A model generated the notes under the pieces. It was not told where the DNA came from and searched no databases. It worked only from the letters and a program-made list of their open reading frames with translations. Below are positions 34,528 through 42,756 of a stretch of 44,100 bases of DNA, piece after piece (positions within the stretch are counted from its first letter, which is position 1; the number at the start of each line of letters is the position of its first letter). Position numbers and translations under genes: made by a program. Source of the stretch: Chloroflexota bacterium (GTDB lineage: Bacteria; Chloroflexota; Dehalococcoidia; UBA2979); assembly GCA_009837285.1 (NCBI GenBank), contig VXTU01000025.1, positions 1 to 44,100 of the forward strand, in the 5' to 3' direction.

Positions 34528-35519
34528 GGCGTGACCTCCTCGTTGGTGGCGGCTAGCGCGTCGAGATCGAGTGCAGCGATACGGGGAGCGAAGGCGTCGC
34601 GGAACTTGGGGAGCAGGTCAACGGCCCACCGCTTGAACTCGTCGCGCTCCTCCTGAGCCGCCGAGCCGAGTGTCCCTGGTCTTCCAGCGAACACGCGAGA
34701 AGCGGGGCGGTCGTAGTTGTGGCGGTCCCACTCGAGAGGCAGTCCAACTTCAGCATCGACCGCGTCACGATCCTCAAGGAGTCGATCGAAGGCGGCCTCA
34801 TTGGTCGCGCGACTCCGCGTCTCGATCACCATCTCGACTTCGAATTGGTTCCGCTGGAACGTGGTGGCTAGCCGGAAGTCGGTATGCCCGATTCCCGGGA
34901 AGGTGATGAACCGGCCGCGCCGAGCCCGCGGTGCCGGGAATTCCGGACTTGCTGCGCGGAGACGTCGAAGCAAGTCGTCGTTGAATTCACTGAAACCGGC
35001 TTGGCCTCCCTCCGAGCGCGCAGCGGTGTGTTGGAGATTTTTCTGGAACTCGCTTGGCTCCGCGACAACGTTGAAGCGCGGCGCCAGTGGTGAGTCACCA
35101 ATCCTCCAGAGCTCTACCTGTACGGCGAAGAAGCCCACTTCATCGCCAGTCTGGGCGTTGAGCCAATGGACCGCCTCGCGATGTTCGTCGCGGATCTCAG
35201 GACTGACCCATACGACGATCTTCGCGTCCAGCCCGGCGGCGTATGTAAGCACCTGCCCGAGGTGCCGATGGTCGCTCGGTTCGAGCTGGTTCTCGACGAT
35301 CACGATCCGGCCAGTTCCGGCCTCGCGTCCAAGGATGTCAAGGGAGAACGAGCCTACCGGCTCCTCAAGGCCGAGCACTTCAATGTCGTCGATCCCCAGA
35401 GCCTCGCTGAGGAGGTCGATGTTGCTGCTGAGCCAGGGTGTGAAGTCGTTGGCCTCATGCGGCCATACCGTTCGCAGGGCCTGCTCGCGATTCAACGTGC
35501 CCAGTTCCGGCTCGGCCAT
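34524..35519 (-). CDS. DUF4268-like protein with PD-(D/E)XK-like nuclease motif, inside the heme operon
   Basis: A 331-residue protein. The N-terminal half has [21 protein letters not shown] followed by [28 protein letters not shown]. The Asp, then Glu-x-Gln, is the D...E-x-(K/Q) core of PD-(D/E)XK nuclease-fold proteins, with Gln in the Lys place. The C-terminal half fits DUF4268 from memory ([39 protein letters not shown]). I use ATG 35519, which overlaps the cobA-hemD stop as ATGA; its own stop overlaps hemB as ATGA. Base composition is lower in GC than its neighbours, suggesting a late insertion. Function in a heme operon is unexplained; nucleic-acid or antiphage activity is an inference. 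Confidence 0.7.
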   Translation of the reverse strand: MAEPELGTLNREQALRTVWPHEANDFTPWLSSNIDLLSEALGIDDIEVLGLEEPVGSFSLDILGREAGTGRIVIVENQLEPSDHRHLGQVLTYAAGLDAKIVVWVSPEIRDEHREAVHWLNAQTGDEVGFFAVQVELWRIGDSPLAPRFNVVAEPSEFQKNLQHTAARSEGGQAGFSEFNDDLLRRLRAASPEFPAPRARRGRFITFPGIGHTDFRLATTFQRNQFEVEMVIETRSRATNEAAFDRLLEDRDAVDAEVGLPLEWDRHNYDRPASRVFAGRPGTLGSAAQEERDEFKRWAVDLLPKFRDAFAPRIAALDLDALAATNEEVTP

Positions 35520-37054
35520 CACGCCCCCTCCGCCGCGTATCTTCGCAGCGCCGCGACCAGCGCGTCGACCGAGGGCTCCTCGGCAACCACGTGCGGTGGC
35601 AGGCCCGCCTCGGTCGCCGCCTCCGCCGTCTGCGGCCCGATGCACGCCACCACCGCGCCGCGGAGCGAGTCGAGGTCGGCGTCGAGCAGGGTGGCGAGGT
35701 TCCGCACCGTCGAGCGGGACGTGAACGTGACTGCGTCGATCTCGCCCGCGCGGACCGCGGCGAGCACGTCCGGTGGTGGCGCGGCAGGCGGGGCGGCGAG
35801 GTAGAGCGTGACCTCGTCCACCTTCGCGCCCGCCCCGCGCAGGCGGTCGATGAGTGCCGGGTCGGCGCGCTCGGCGCGGGGAACCAGTACGCGCGCGCCG
35901 TCCACGCCGCGTTCCAGCAACGCGTCGGCGACGCCTTCGCCACTCCCGCGTGAGGGCACGAGGTCCGCGGACAGGCCGCGCGCCTCAAGCGCGCGCGCCG
36001 TCGCGGCGCCGACGGCGGCGATGCCCGTGCCCGCGAAAAGCCTGGCGTCCTGTCCGGCCGCGCGCACGAGGTCCAGCCACGCGTCGACGGCGTTCGGGGA
36101 GGTGAACGCAACCCACGCGTACTCGCGCGCACTCAGGGCGTCGATGGCAGCGCGGACGGCGTCGGGGTCGGCGCGGCGTGCGACCTCGATGGCGGGGAGG
36201 AGCAGCGGCTCGGCGCCCTCGGCGGTCAGCGCTTCGGCGAGCGTCGAGGCCTGCCGTCGGGTACGCGTCACCAGCACGCGCCAGCCCGCGAGGGGTCGTC
36301 GCAGCGCCGGCTCGACGCGTTCCCGAACCGCGACCACCTCGCCGACGACGAGCAGCGCGGGCGGCTCGACGCCGGCCTCGCGTGCCGCCTCCGAGATGCC
36401 GCCGAGGGTCGATTCGACCACGCGTTGGCGGGGCGTCGTGGCGTCGACCACGAGCGCCGCGGGTGTTGCGGGGTCCCGCCCGCCGTCGATGAGGGCGCGG
36501 GCGATGCCGTCGAGGCGTCCCACGGCCATGAGCACAACGAGTGTGTCGGTCGCGGTCGCCAGCTCCGCCCACCGGACCTGGGCGGCCGGCTTGGTCGGGT
36601 CCTCGTGGCCCGTTACGACGGCGAAGCTCGCCGCGACGCCTCGGTGTGTTACCGGGATGCCGGCGGCAGCCAGCCCGCCGATCGCCGAGGTCACCCCGGG
36701 CACCACGGTCGCTTCGATGCCCGCCTCGGCGAGCGCCTCGAGCTCCTCGCCGCCGCGGCCGAAGACGAACGGGTCGCCGCCCTTGAGCCGCACGACGCGC
36801 TTCCCGGCGCGCGCGTGCTCGACGAGTGCGGCGTTGATCTGCTCCTGTGTCATCACCGCGCCGCCGGGCGCCTTGCCCACATCGATGCGCTCGGCGTCCT
36901 CGGGGCACGCGTCGAGGAGCTCGGGTGGTGCGAGGCGGTCGTAGAGCACCATGTCGGCGTCGCGCAGCGCGCGCAGCCCGGCCTGCGTCACGAGGCCGGG
37001 ATCGCCCGGCCCCGCGCCGACGAGCCAGACGTGACCCGGTGTGGTCCCGCTCAT
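35519..37054 (-). CDS. cobA-hemD: Fused uroporphyrinogen-III C-methyltransferase / uroporphyrinogen-III synthase
   Basis: A 511-residue bifunctional protein. Residues 1-245 are a SAM-dependent uroporphyrinogen-III methyltransferase (VWLVGAGPGDPGLVTQAGLRAL, VVRLKGGDPFVFGRGGEEL, VVPGVTSAIGGLAAAGIPVTHRG), making precorrin-2. From about 258 is uroporphyrinogen-III synthase (GWRVLVTRTRRQASTLAEAL, WVAFTSPNAVDAWLD, IDAVTFTSRSTVRNL, ACIGPQTAEAA), which closes hydroxymethylbilane with D-ring inversion. The fusion puts heme and siroheme/cobalamin branches on one chain. The start at 37054 overlaps the hemC stop (ATGA). Confidence 0.95.
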   Translation of the reverse strand: MSGTTPGHVWLVGAGPGDPGLVTQAGLRALRDADMVLYDRLAPPELLDACPEDAERIDVGKAPGGAVMTQEQINAALVEHARAGKRVVRLKGGDPFVFGRGGEELEALAEAGIEATVVPGVTSAIGGLAAAGIPVTHRGVAASFAVVTGHEDPTKPAAQVRWAELATATDTLVVLMAVGRLDGIARALIDGGRDPATPAALVVDATTPRQRVVESTLGGISEAAREAGVEPPALLVVGEVVAVRERVEPALRRPLAGWRVLVTRTRRQASTLAEALTAEGAEPLLLPAIEVARRADPDAVRAAIDALSAREYAWVAFTSPNAVDAWLDLVRAAGQDARLFAGTGIAAVGAATARALEARGLSADLVPSRGSGEGVADALLERGVDGARVLVPRAERADPALIDRLRGAGAKVDEVTLYLAAPPAAPPPDVLAAVRAGEIDAVTFTSRSTVRNLATLLDADLDSLRGAVVACIGPQTAEAATEAGLPPHVVAEEPSVDALVAALRRYAAEGA

Positions 37055-37959
37055 GGCGCGCCGTTGGTGGGCGGCGGTGCGAGCAGTTGCCGCGCCAGCC
37101 CGCGCCCGAGGTCATCGCCGTCCGCGGACGGCCCGGTGGCATCGCCGAAGCGCGCGTGTTCCCCCGCGTCGTCGCCGAGCATGGCTCGGAGCGCAACCAG
37201 GGAGCCGTCGATCTGCGCGTACGCGCCGACGGGCCGCGTGCAGCCCGCGCCGAGCTCGGCGAGGAACCCGCGCTCGGCCTCGACGGCCGCGCGCGTGCCG
37301 GCGTCGTCGACGGCGAGCAGTCGCTCGACCGTGTCCGCATCGTCCTCTCGGCACTGCACGGCGATGGCGCCCTGGCCGGGCGACGGGAGGAACTCGAGCG
37401 CCTCGAAGACCTGCGTGGCCTCGCCGAGGCGGCCGAGGCGGTCGAGCCCGGCGGCGGCGATGACGACCGCGTCGTACTCGCCGCCGGCGACCTTGCTGAT
37501 GCGCGTGTCGACGTTGCCTCGGATCTCGACCACGTCGAGGTCCGGTCGCAGCGCGTGGAGCAGGAGCCTGCGCCGCACGGAGCCGGTGCCAACGCGCGCA
37601 CCGGACGGCAGCTCGGCAAGGCGGCGCCCGCCCGAGGCCACCAGCACGTCGCGCGGGTCGCCGCGGGTCAGGATGGCCGCGAGCATCAGCCCCTCGACCG
37701 GCGCGGTCGGCACGTCCTTGAGGGAGTGCATGGCGATGTCGGCGCGTCCGTCGAGGAGCGCCTGCTCCACGGCGCGCACGAACACGCCGCGCCCGCCGAT
37801 CTGGTGCAGCGGCGAGGTGCGGTCGATGTCACCCTCGCTGCGGACGAGCACGTACTCGACTTCGAGTGCGGGGTCGGCCGCGCGCAACGCGTCCGCGGCG
37901 ATGTCGCTCTGCGCCATGGCCAGCTGCGAGCCGCGGGTGGCGAGCCGCAGGGAGGACAT
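37051..37959 (-). CDS. hemC: Hydroxymethylbilane synthase (porphobilinogen deaminase)
   Basis: A 302-residue HemC. It polymerises four porphobilinogens to hydroxymethylbilane on a dipyrromethane cofactor. The cofactor cysteine lies in ELGAGCTRPVGAYA near residue 242. Substrate-binding stretches ATRGSQLAMAQ, HSLKDVPT, GTGSVRRR and EIRGNVDTR are intact. It starts at ATG 37959, 21 bp after hemA, and its stop overlaps cobA-hemD. Confidence 0.97.
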   Translation of the reverse strand: MSSLRLATRGSQLAMAQSDIAADALRAADPALEVEYVLVRSEGDIDRTSPLHQIGGRGVFVRAVEQALLDGRADIAMHSLKDVPTAPVEGLMLAAILTRGDPRDVLVASGGRRLAELPSGARVGTGSVRRRLLLHALRPDLDVVEIRGNVDTRISKVAGGEYDAVVIAAAGLDRLGRLGEATQVFEALEFLPSPGQGAIAVQCREDDADTVERLLAVDDAGTRAAVEAERGFLAELGAGCTRPVGAYAQIDGSLVALRAMLGDDAGEHARFGDATGPSADGDDLGRGLARQLLAPPPTNGAP

Positions 37960-37980
37960 CGAGGGAGTCCCGGCCCGCGC

Positions 37981-39285
37981 CTACGCGGCGCCGTCGCCGT
38001 CCGGGCTCGCCTCGTCGTCGAGCCGGAACAGCTCGCGCACGGCGTCGAGGTACACCTCGCGGTCGCCGTGCTGGCGCAGCGTCGCGATCGGGTCGTGGAG
38101 GATGCGCCGCACCAGCGCGCGCGTCATCGCGTCCAGCTGGTCGCGCTGCTCCGGTGTTGCATCGAAGCGCCGCAGCGTGCGGTCCAGCTCGGTGCGGCGC
38201 ATGTACTCGGCGCGCTCGGTCAGCGCGCTGATCATCGGGACGATGCGGAGCTGCTCCCACCACTCGAGGAAGCTCGCCGTCTCCGCCTGGATCAGCGCCT
38301 CGACCTTGGCTACCTCGTCGGCGCGCGCCTGCGCGTGGCGTGAGGCGACCTCCTGCAGGTCGTCGATGTCGCGGTAGGTCACGCCGGGCACGGCGGCGAC
38401 GGCCGGCTCGGCCGCGCGCGGCACGCCGATGTCGACGATCAGCATCGGGCCGCCCTCGCGGCGCACGAGGGCGCTCGCGACGCGGCCGGCGTTCAGCACG
38501 GGCTCCGGCGCGTCGGTGGCCGCGATGACCACGTCGGCCGCGGCGAGCGCGGCGCCGACGGACTCGTACGGCACGGTCCGCCCGCCGAGTTCCTCGGCCA
38601 GCGCCTCGGCGCGCGAGGCGGTGCGGTTGCTCACCGTGATCGAGCCGACACCATGGTCGACGAGCGCCGCGGCGGCGAGGCGTCCCGCCTCGCCCGCACC
38701 GATGACGAGCACTGATGCGCGCGCCAGGTCCGGCACGAGCGCGCGGGCCTGTTGTGCGGCGATCGAGGAGATGGAGAGCGCCCCGTGCCCGATCGCGGTC
38801 TCGCTGCGGGCACGCCTGCCGAGGCGTATCGCGGTGTGGAAGAGCCGCGAGAGCAGCGCGTTGTCCGCGCCCGCCGCGACCGTCGCCGAGAACGCCCCGC
38901 GCACCTGCCCCAGGATCTCGGACTCGCCCACCACCATCGAGTCGATGCCCGCCGCCACCGCGTAGAGGTGACTCACCGCCTCCTCGTCGCGTCGCGGCAG
39001 CAGGTAGCGTTCGCCGAGCGAGGGTCCGACGGCTGCGGCGTCCGCGAGGAAGTCGGCGAGCGCATTCGGAGCGTGGTTACCCGGTACGTACAGCTCGAGG
39101 CGGTTACACGTCGCCACGATCGCGCCCGCGCCAAACTGGTCCACGACGGCCTCGCGCACCGCGGGCAGCTCATCGGCGGCGATCGCGAAACGCTCGCGGA
39201 TGGCGAGCGGCGCGTTGCGGTGGCTGAGGCCGACCATCGTCAGCATCGAGGCCTGCACCTCGGGGCGTCCCTCGTGGTTCGTCAT
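37981..39285 (-). CDS. hemA: Glutamyl-tRNA reductase
   Basis: A 434-residue HemA, the first committed enzyme of the C5 tetrapyrrole pathway, reducing glutamyl-tRNA(Glu) to glutamate-1-semialdehyde. The catalytic cysteine is Cys60 in ATCNRLELY. GESEILGQVR, the NADPH Rossmann motif VLVIGAGEAG, and the C-terminal dimerisation helices (FLEWWEQLRIVP...) are present. The start at ATG 39285 overlaps the preceding gene's stop (ATGA). A longer open frame to 39501 would duplicate the upstream gene in another frame and is rejected. Confidence 0.97.
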   Translation of the reverse strand: MTNHEGRPEVQASMLTMVGLSHRNAPLAIRERFAIAADELPAVREAVVDQFGAGAIVATCNRLELYVPGNHAPNALADFLADAAAVGPSLGERYLLPRRDEEAVSHLYAVAAGIDSMVVGESEILGQVRGAFSATVAAGADNALLSRLFHTAIRLGRRARSETAIGHGALSISSIAAQQARALVPDLARASVLVIGAGEAGRLAAAALVDHGVGSITVSNRTASRAEALAEELGGRTVPYESVGAALAAADVVIAATDAPEPVLNAGRVASALVRREGGPMLIVDIGVPRAAEPAVAAVPGVTYRDIDDLQEVASRHAQARADEVAKVEALIQAETASFLEWWEQLRIVPMISALTERAEYMRRTELDRTLRRFDATPEQRDQLDAMTRALVRRILHDPIATLRQHGDREVYLDAVRELFRLDDEASPDGDGAA

Positions 39286-40013
39286 GCGGGCTGCCCCTGC
39301 CACGCCGGAACCGCCCGAGGCTGGTCGAGTCCGAGGCTCGTGATGATGCGGTCGCGGGCCGTCTCGTACTGTCCGTCGCGCAGCAGCGCACGCAGTTCGC
39401 CGTCGATGGCCTCCTGCCATGCGTCGCTGGCGATGCGGTTCGGGCACTCCGCGCAGAGCAGCGGCGGCGGCGTGCGCGTGCGGTCGCACTGCGCCGCGCA
39501 CTCGCGGTCGCGGCTGCGGGCGAGCACGCGCACCTCGGCCAGCAGGTCGCCCAGCGCGACCACCTCGTCGTCCAGGAACTCCTCGAGCCGCTCGCGCAGC
39601 CAGCGCGCGAGCGCCGGGCTGGCGCCGCCGGTGGAGGCGGCGAGGGCGATCCGGCCGCGCTGCGCCAGCGAGGGGAGGATGAAGTCACAGTTCGCCACAT
39701 CGTCGGCGGCGTTGACCCAGATGCCGAGCGCGCGCGCCTCCGACGCGACCTGCGCGTTCACTGCACCGTCGTCGGTGGCGACCATGACCACCTCGTAGCC
39801 CTCGACATCACCGCTCTGATACGGGCGCGGCAGCCACACACAGCCGTACTCCTCCACGACAGCGCGGACCGGCTCGATCAGTGCGGGGGCGACGACGGTC
39901 ACGTCGGCCGAGGCGTCGACGAGCTTGCCGATCTTCTCGTGGGCGACGTTGCCGCCGCCGACGAGCAGGACGCGCCGGCCCTGCATCTCGACGAAGATCG
40001 GGTAGTAGCCCAC
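39282..40013 (-). CDS. Precorrin-2 dehydrogenase / sirohydrochlorin ferrochelatase (CysG N-terminal, Met8-like)
   Basis: A 243-residue protein. It has an N-terminal NAD-binding Rossmann fold (YPIFVEMQGRRVLLVGGGNVAHEK) and VNAADDVANCDFILPS, GRIALAASTGGASPALARWLRE, typical of siroheme synthase. It oxidises precorrin-2 to sirohydrochlorin and may insert iron to give siroheme, using the product of the cobA half of the fusion. The C-terminal region has an extra cysteine set: Cys172, Cys176, Cys187, Cys190 (C-x3-C, C-x2-C), which I do not recall as general in this family. Second gene of the operon, 13 bp after the regulator. Confidence 0.92.
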   Translation of the reverse strand: MGYYPIFVEMQGRRVLLVGGGNVAHEKIGKLVDASADVTVVAPALIEPVRAVVEEYGCVWLPRPYQSGDVEGYEVVMVATDDGAVNAQVASEARALGIWVNAADDVANCDFILPSLAQRGRIALAASTGGASPALARWLRERLEEFLDDEVVALGDLLAEVRVLARSRDRECAAQCDRTRTPPPLLCAECPNRIASDAWQEAIDGELRALLRDGQYETARDRIITSLGLDQPRAVPAWQGQPA

Positions 40014-40026
40014 CGGCGACTCCTCG

Positions 40027-40689
40027 TTAGCGGTCGTCGTACGCGGCGGTCACGCCGAGCAGCACGCGGTCTGCGAGGCCGCCGATCTGCTCGCGCGCCA
40101 TCGCCGCCTGCTCGGCGTCCATCTGGTCGCGCTCGGCCAACTGCTTCGCAGTCTCGTCGAGAGACCTGCGGAAGAACGTGAAGGCCTCCATCGCGCGCAG
40201 CAGCGGCGTCTCGCGGCTCACGAGCAGGTCCCCGTAGCTGTGGCCGATGGCGTCGACCTCAGCCTCGATCTCGGCGCGCGGCTGGCGCTTCGTGATGTAG
40301 TCGCCGACCAACTCCACCAGGCGCCGGCCGAGCGGGCGCAGCGCCTCGCGCTCGTCGGCGTCCAAGGTGCCGTACCAGCCGGCGTCCTTGCTGCCGGAGT
40401 GCAGGCGGCGGCGGATGCGTCGCACGGCGGCGGCCTCGAGCGCGTGGTCCTGGTCGCCGCGGATGAGCGTGAACAGGTCCTCTTCGGCGAAGCGGCGGTG
40501 GCCACCCGGCGTGCGGAAACAGCGGATCTCGCCGGAGTCGGCCCAGCGCCGCACCGTCGACTCGTTGACACCGAGAATCTCGCACGCGCGTCCGAGGTTG
40601 ACCCAGCGCGGGCTCTCCTCGCCGTCGGAGCTGGCAGGAGGACGCACGGCGGAAGGGCCGCGGGTGGTACGGGAGCGGCTATTGGTCAC
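40027..40689 (-). CDS. MerR/excisionase-type HTH regulator heading the heme operon
   Basis: A 220-residue DNA-binding protein. Residues about 29-71 form a MerR/excisionase-like winged helix (VNLGRACEILGVNESTVRRWADSGEIRCFRTPGGHRRFAEEDL). The rest is helical, with no recognised ligand-binding motif and no MerR-type cysteine metal site. It is the first gene of the tetrapyrrole operon. A 7-bp inverted repeat lies 12 bp upstream of its start, so it probably controls its own operon. The signal it senses cannot be told from sequence; heme or a pathway intermediate would be a guess. Confidence 0.85.
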   Translation of the reverse strand: MTNSRSRTTRGPSAVRPPASSDGEESPRWVNLGRACEILGVNESTVRRWADSGEIRCFRTPGGHRRFAEEDLFTLIRGDQDHALEAAAVRRIRRRLHSGSKDAGWYGTLDADEREALRPLGRRLVELVGDYITKRQPRAEIEAEVDAIGHSYGDLLVSRETPLLRAMEAFTFFRRSLDETAKQLAERDQMDAEQAAMAREQIGGLADRVLLGVTAAYDDR

Positions 40690-40700
40690 GAAAACTGCCC

Positions 40701-40726
40701 AAATCTATGAGTGCGTTGCTAGATTT
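40701..40726. promoter_or_regulatory. Inverted repeat before the heme-operon regulator
   Basis: AAATCTA at 40701-40707 and TAGATTT at 40720-40726 are perfect inverted arms with a 12-bp spacer, 12 bp before the regulator's ATG at 40689. It lies in an AT-richer patch of a divergent intergenic region (40690-40986) shared with the permease gene. It is a candidate operator for the HTH protein. Confidence 0.5.
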
Positions 40727-40986
40727 CGAGGATAGTACCAGCGACTCGGCGCTGTGGCGAGTATTGCCGCCGGACGCGCGCGAACTTCGATGGCTCCGCA
40801 AGTCTGCTCAACTTGCAAGATGCAACGGGAACGCGCCACCGGCATCGAGAGATTCGCGCGATTCAGTCCGGGTCGCTTGAAACGCCCGGCGCGCGCCACT
40901 ACGGTTGCCGCCATGACAGCCGCGGGCCATTGCTATGGGCCAGACTACTCGCGGATTACCGAGCCGGTGACTCGGGGAGGGCAGCC

Positions 40987-42747
40987 CTGACCACCGCAGC
41001 CATCCGCAACCCCCGCTACGAAGCCGACGAGCACCCTCCGCTGCTCACCTCACTCGCGCTCGGCGCACAGTTCAGCGCGATCGCCGGCGCCACGCTCCTC
41101 GTCACGCCCGTCATCGTCGCCAACGCCTCCGGACGCGGCGCCGACTACGTGACGTGGATGATCTTCGTCGCCCTCATCGTCGTCGGTGTCTCGACGCTGC
41201 TACAGGTGCGGCGCATTGGGACCGTCGGCGCCGGGGCCGTGCTGCCGATGTTCACCGCCGCGTTCGCCATTCCCTTCTGCATCAACGCCCTCGAGGGCGA
41301 CGGCGGACCGGCGACGCTCGCCTCGCTGCTCGTGGTGTCGGCGGTGACGCAGTTCGCCGTCTCGCGCTGGCTCTTCCTCGTGCGGCGCGTTGTCACGCCC
41401 GTGGTGGGCGGCACGGTGATCATGATCCTGTCCATCACGCTGGCCTCGGTCGTCTTCGACCTGCTCGACGGCGCCACGCGCGAGCACCCGGAAGAGGCGT
41501 CGCTGACCGCGCTCGCGACGATGGCCGTGGCGGCCGCGATGGTCCTGCGCGGCTCCGCGCTCGCCCGGCTGTGGGGGCCGGTCGTCGGCATCGTGGGCGG
41601 CTGTCTCGTGGCCGGGCTGCTGGGCATCTACGACACCGAGCGCATCACGGAGTCGGCGTGGGTGGGGCTGCCCAGCGGGTGGCCCGGCATCTCGTACGAC
41701 TTCGGGCTTTCGTTCTGGACGCTGGTGCCGGCGTTCGTGGCGCTCGGTGTGATCATCTCGATCCAGGCGAACGGCGCGGCGATCGCGATGCAGCGCGTCG
41801 CCTGGCGCGACCAGCGCGCCGTCGACTTCCGGCAGGTGCAGGGCGCGATCGCCGGCGGCGGCGCGAGCAACCTGCTGGCCGGCCTCGCGGGCTCGGTGCC
41901 CAACGCCATCAACCCCGCGATGGTGTCGTTCATCCAGATCACCGGCGTCGCCTCGCGGCGCGTCGGGTACGCCATCGGTCTCATCCTCATCGCAGTGGCG
42001 TTCGTGCCGAAGGTGTCGGGGCTGCTCGGCAGCATCCCGGGGCCGGTCATGACGGGCTACCTGATGATGGTGACGGGTGGCCTGTTCGTCGACGGCACGA
42101 GGACGGTGATCCAGAACGAGCGGGACAGCCAGCGCGTCGCCGTCGCCGGCGTCTGCTTCTGGATCGCCGCCGCATTCCAGTTCGACCTCTTCGCCAAGCC
42201 CGACATCGGGGCGGTGGGGAACGCGCTGCTCGACAGCGGGATCACCACGGGCGGACTCGCCGCGATCATCATGATCCTCTACCTCGAGTTCACCAACCCT
42301 CGACGGATGCGCTTCCAGTCCCAGCTCGACATCGACGCACTCCCGGACCTCAACGAGTTCATCGCCCGCTTCGCCCAGCGGCGCGGCTGGGACGACGCGA
42401 TGAAGGACCGCCTCAGCGCGGTCGCTGAGGAGACGCTGCTCACCCTCGCCCCGCTCGACCTCGAAGCGCTGATGCAGGACGACGGTGACGAGGAGCCGAA
42501 AGCCGAGCGCCGGCTCGTGGTGCTGGCCTCCAGTGACGGCCCGGTCGCGGACCTCGAGTTCATCGGCGGCGGCGACGAGGACAACCTCGAGGACCGGCTG
42601 CGCCAGCTCCAGCAGCACGACGAGGAGACGCCGGTCGAGCAGGAGCTTTCACTGCGGCTGCTGCGCAGCTACGCCCAGTCGGTGCAGCACCAGCAGTTCC
42701 AGGACACGGACATCATCACGGTCCGAGTCGGCCAGCCCGGCGCGTAG
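40987..42747 (+). CDS. NCS2-type nucleobase permease with C-terminal ATPase-like domain
   Basis: About 586 residues. The first 430 or so form a polytopic membrane protein of the NCS2 xanthine/uracil permease family (LALGAQFSAIAGATLLVTPVIVANASG; GTVGAGAVLPMF; GLAGSVPNAINPAMVSFIQITGVASRRVGY). The cytoplasmic tail (RFAQRRGWDDAMKDRLSAVAEETLL...ERRLVVLASSD...DNLEDRLRQLQ...LSLRLLRSYA) resembles an anti-sigma/HATPase-like domain, seen in a subgroup of these permeases. No ATG or GTG fits the N-terminus. A CTG at 40987 with a very strong GGGGAGGG ribosome-binding site (40974-40981) 5 nt upstream is my preferred start; a TTG at 40927 is the alternative. It is divergent from the heme operon and presumably imports purines or pyrimidines. 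Confidence 0.88.
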   Translation: MTTAAIRNPRYEADEHPPLLTSLALGAQFSAIAGATLLVTPVIVANASGRGADYVTWMIFVALIVVGVSTLLQVRRIGTVGAGAVLPMFTAAFAIPFCINALEGDGGPATLASLLVVSAVTQFAVSRWLFLVRRVVTPVVGGTVIMILSITLASVVFDLLDGATREHPEEASLTALATMAVAAAMVLRGSALARLWGPVVGIVGGCLVAGLLGIYDTERITESAWVGLPSGWPGISYDFGLSFWTLVPAFVALGVIISIQANGAAIAMQRVAWRDQRAVDFRQVQGAIAGGGASNLLAGLAGSVPNAINPAMVSFIQITGVASRRVGYAIGLILIAVAFVPKVSGLLGSIPGPVMTGYLMMVTGGLFVDGTRTVIQNERDSQRVAVAGVCFWIAAAFQFDLFAKPDIGAVGNALLDSGITTGGLAAIIMILYLEFTNPRRMRFQSQLDIDALPDLNEFIARFAQRRGWDDAMKDRLSAVAEETLLTLAPLDLEALMQDDGDEEPKAERRLVVLASSDGPVADLEFIGGGDEDNLEDRLRQLQQHDEETPVEQELSLRLLRSYAQSVQHQQFQDTDIITVRVGQPGA

Positions 42748-42756
42748 CGGGCGCGG

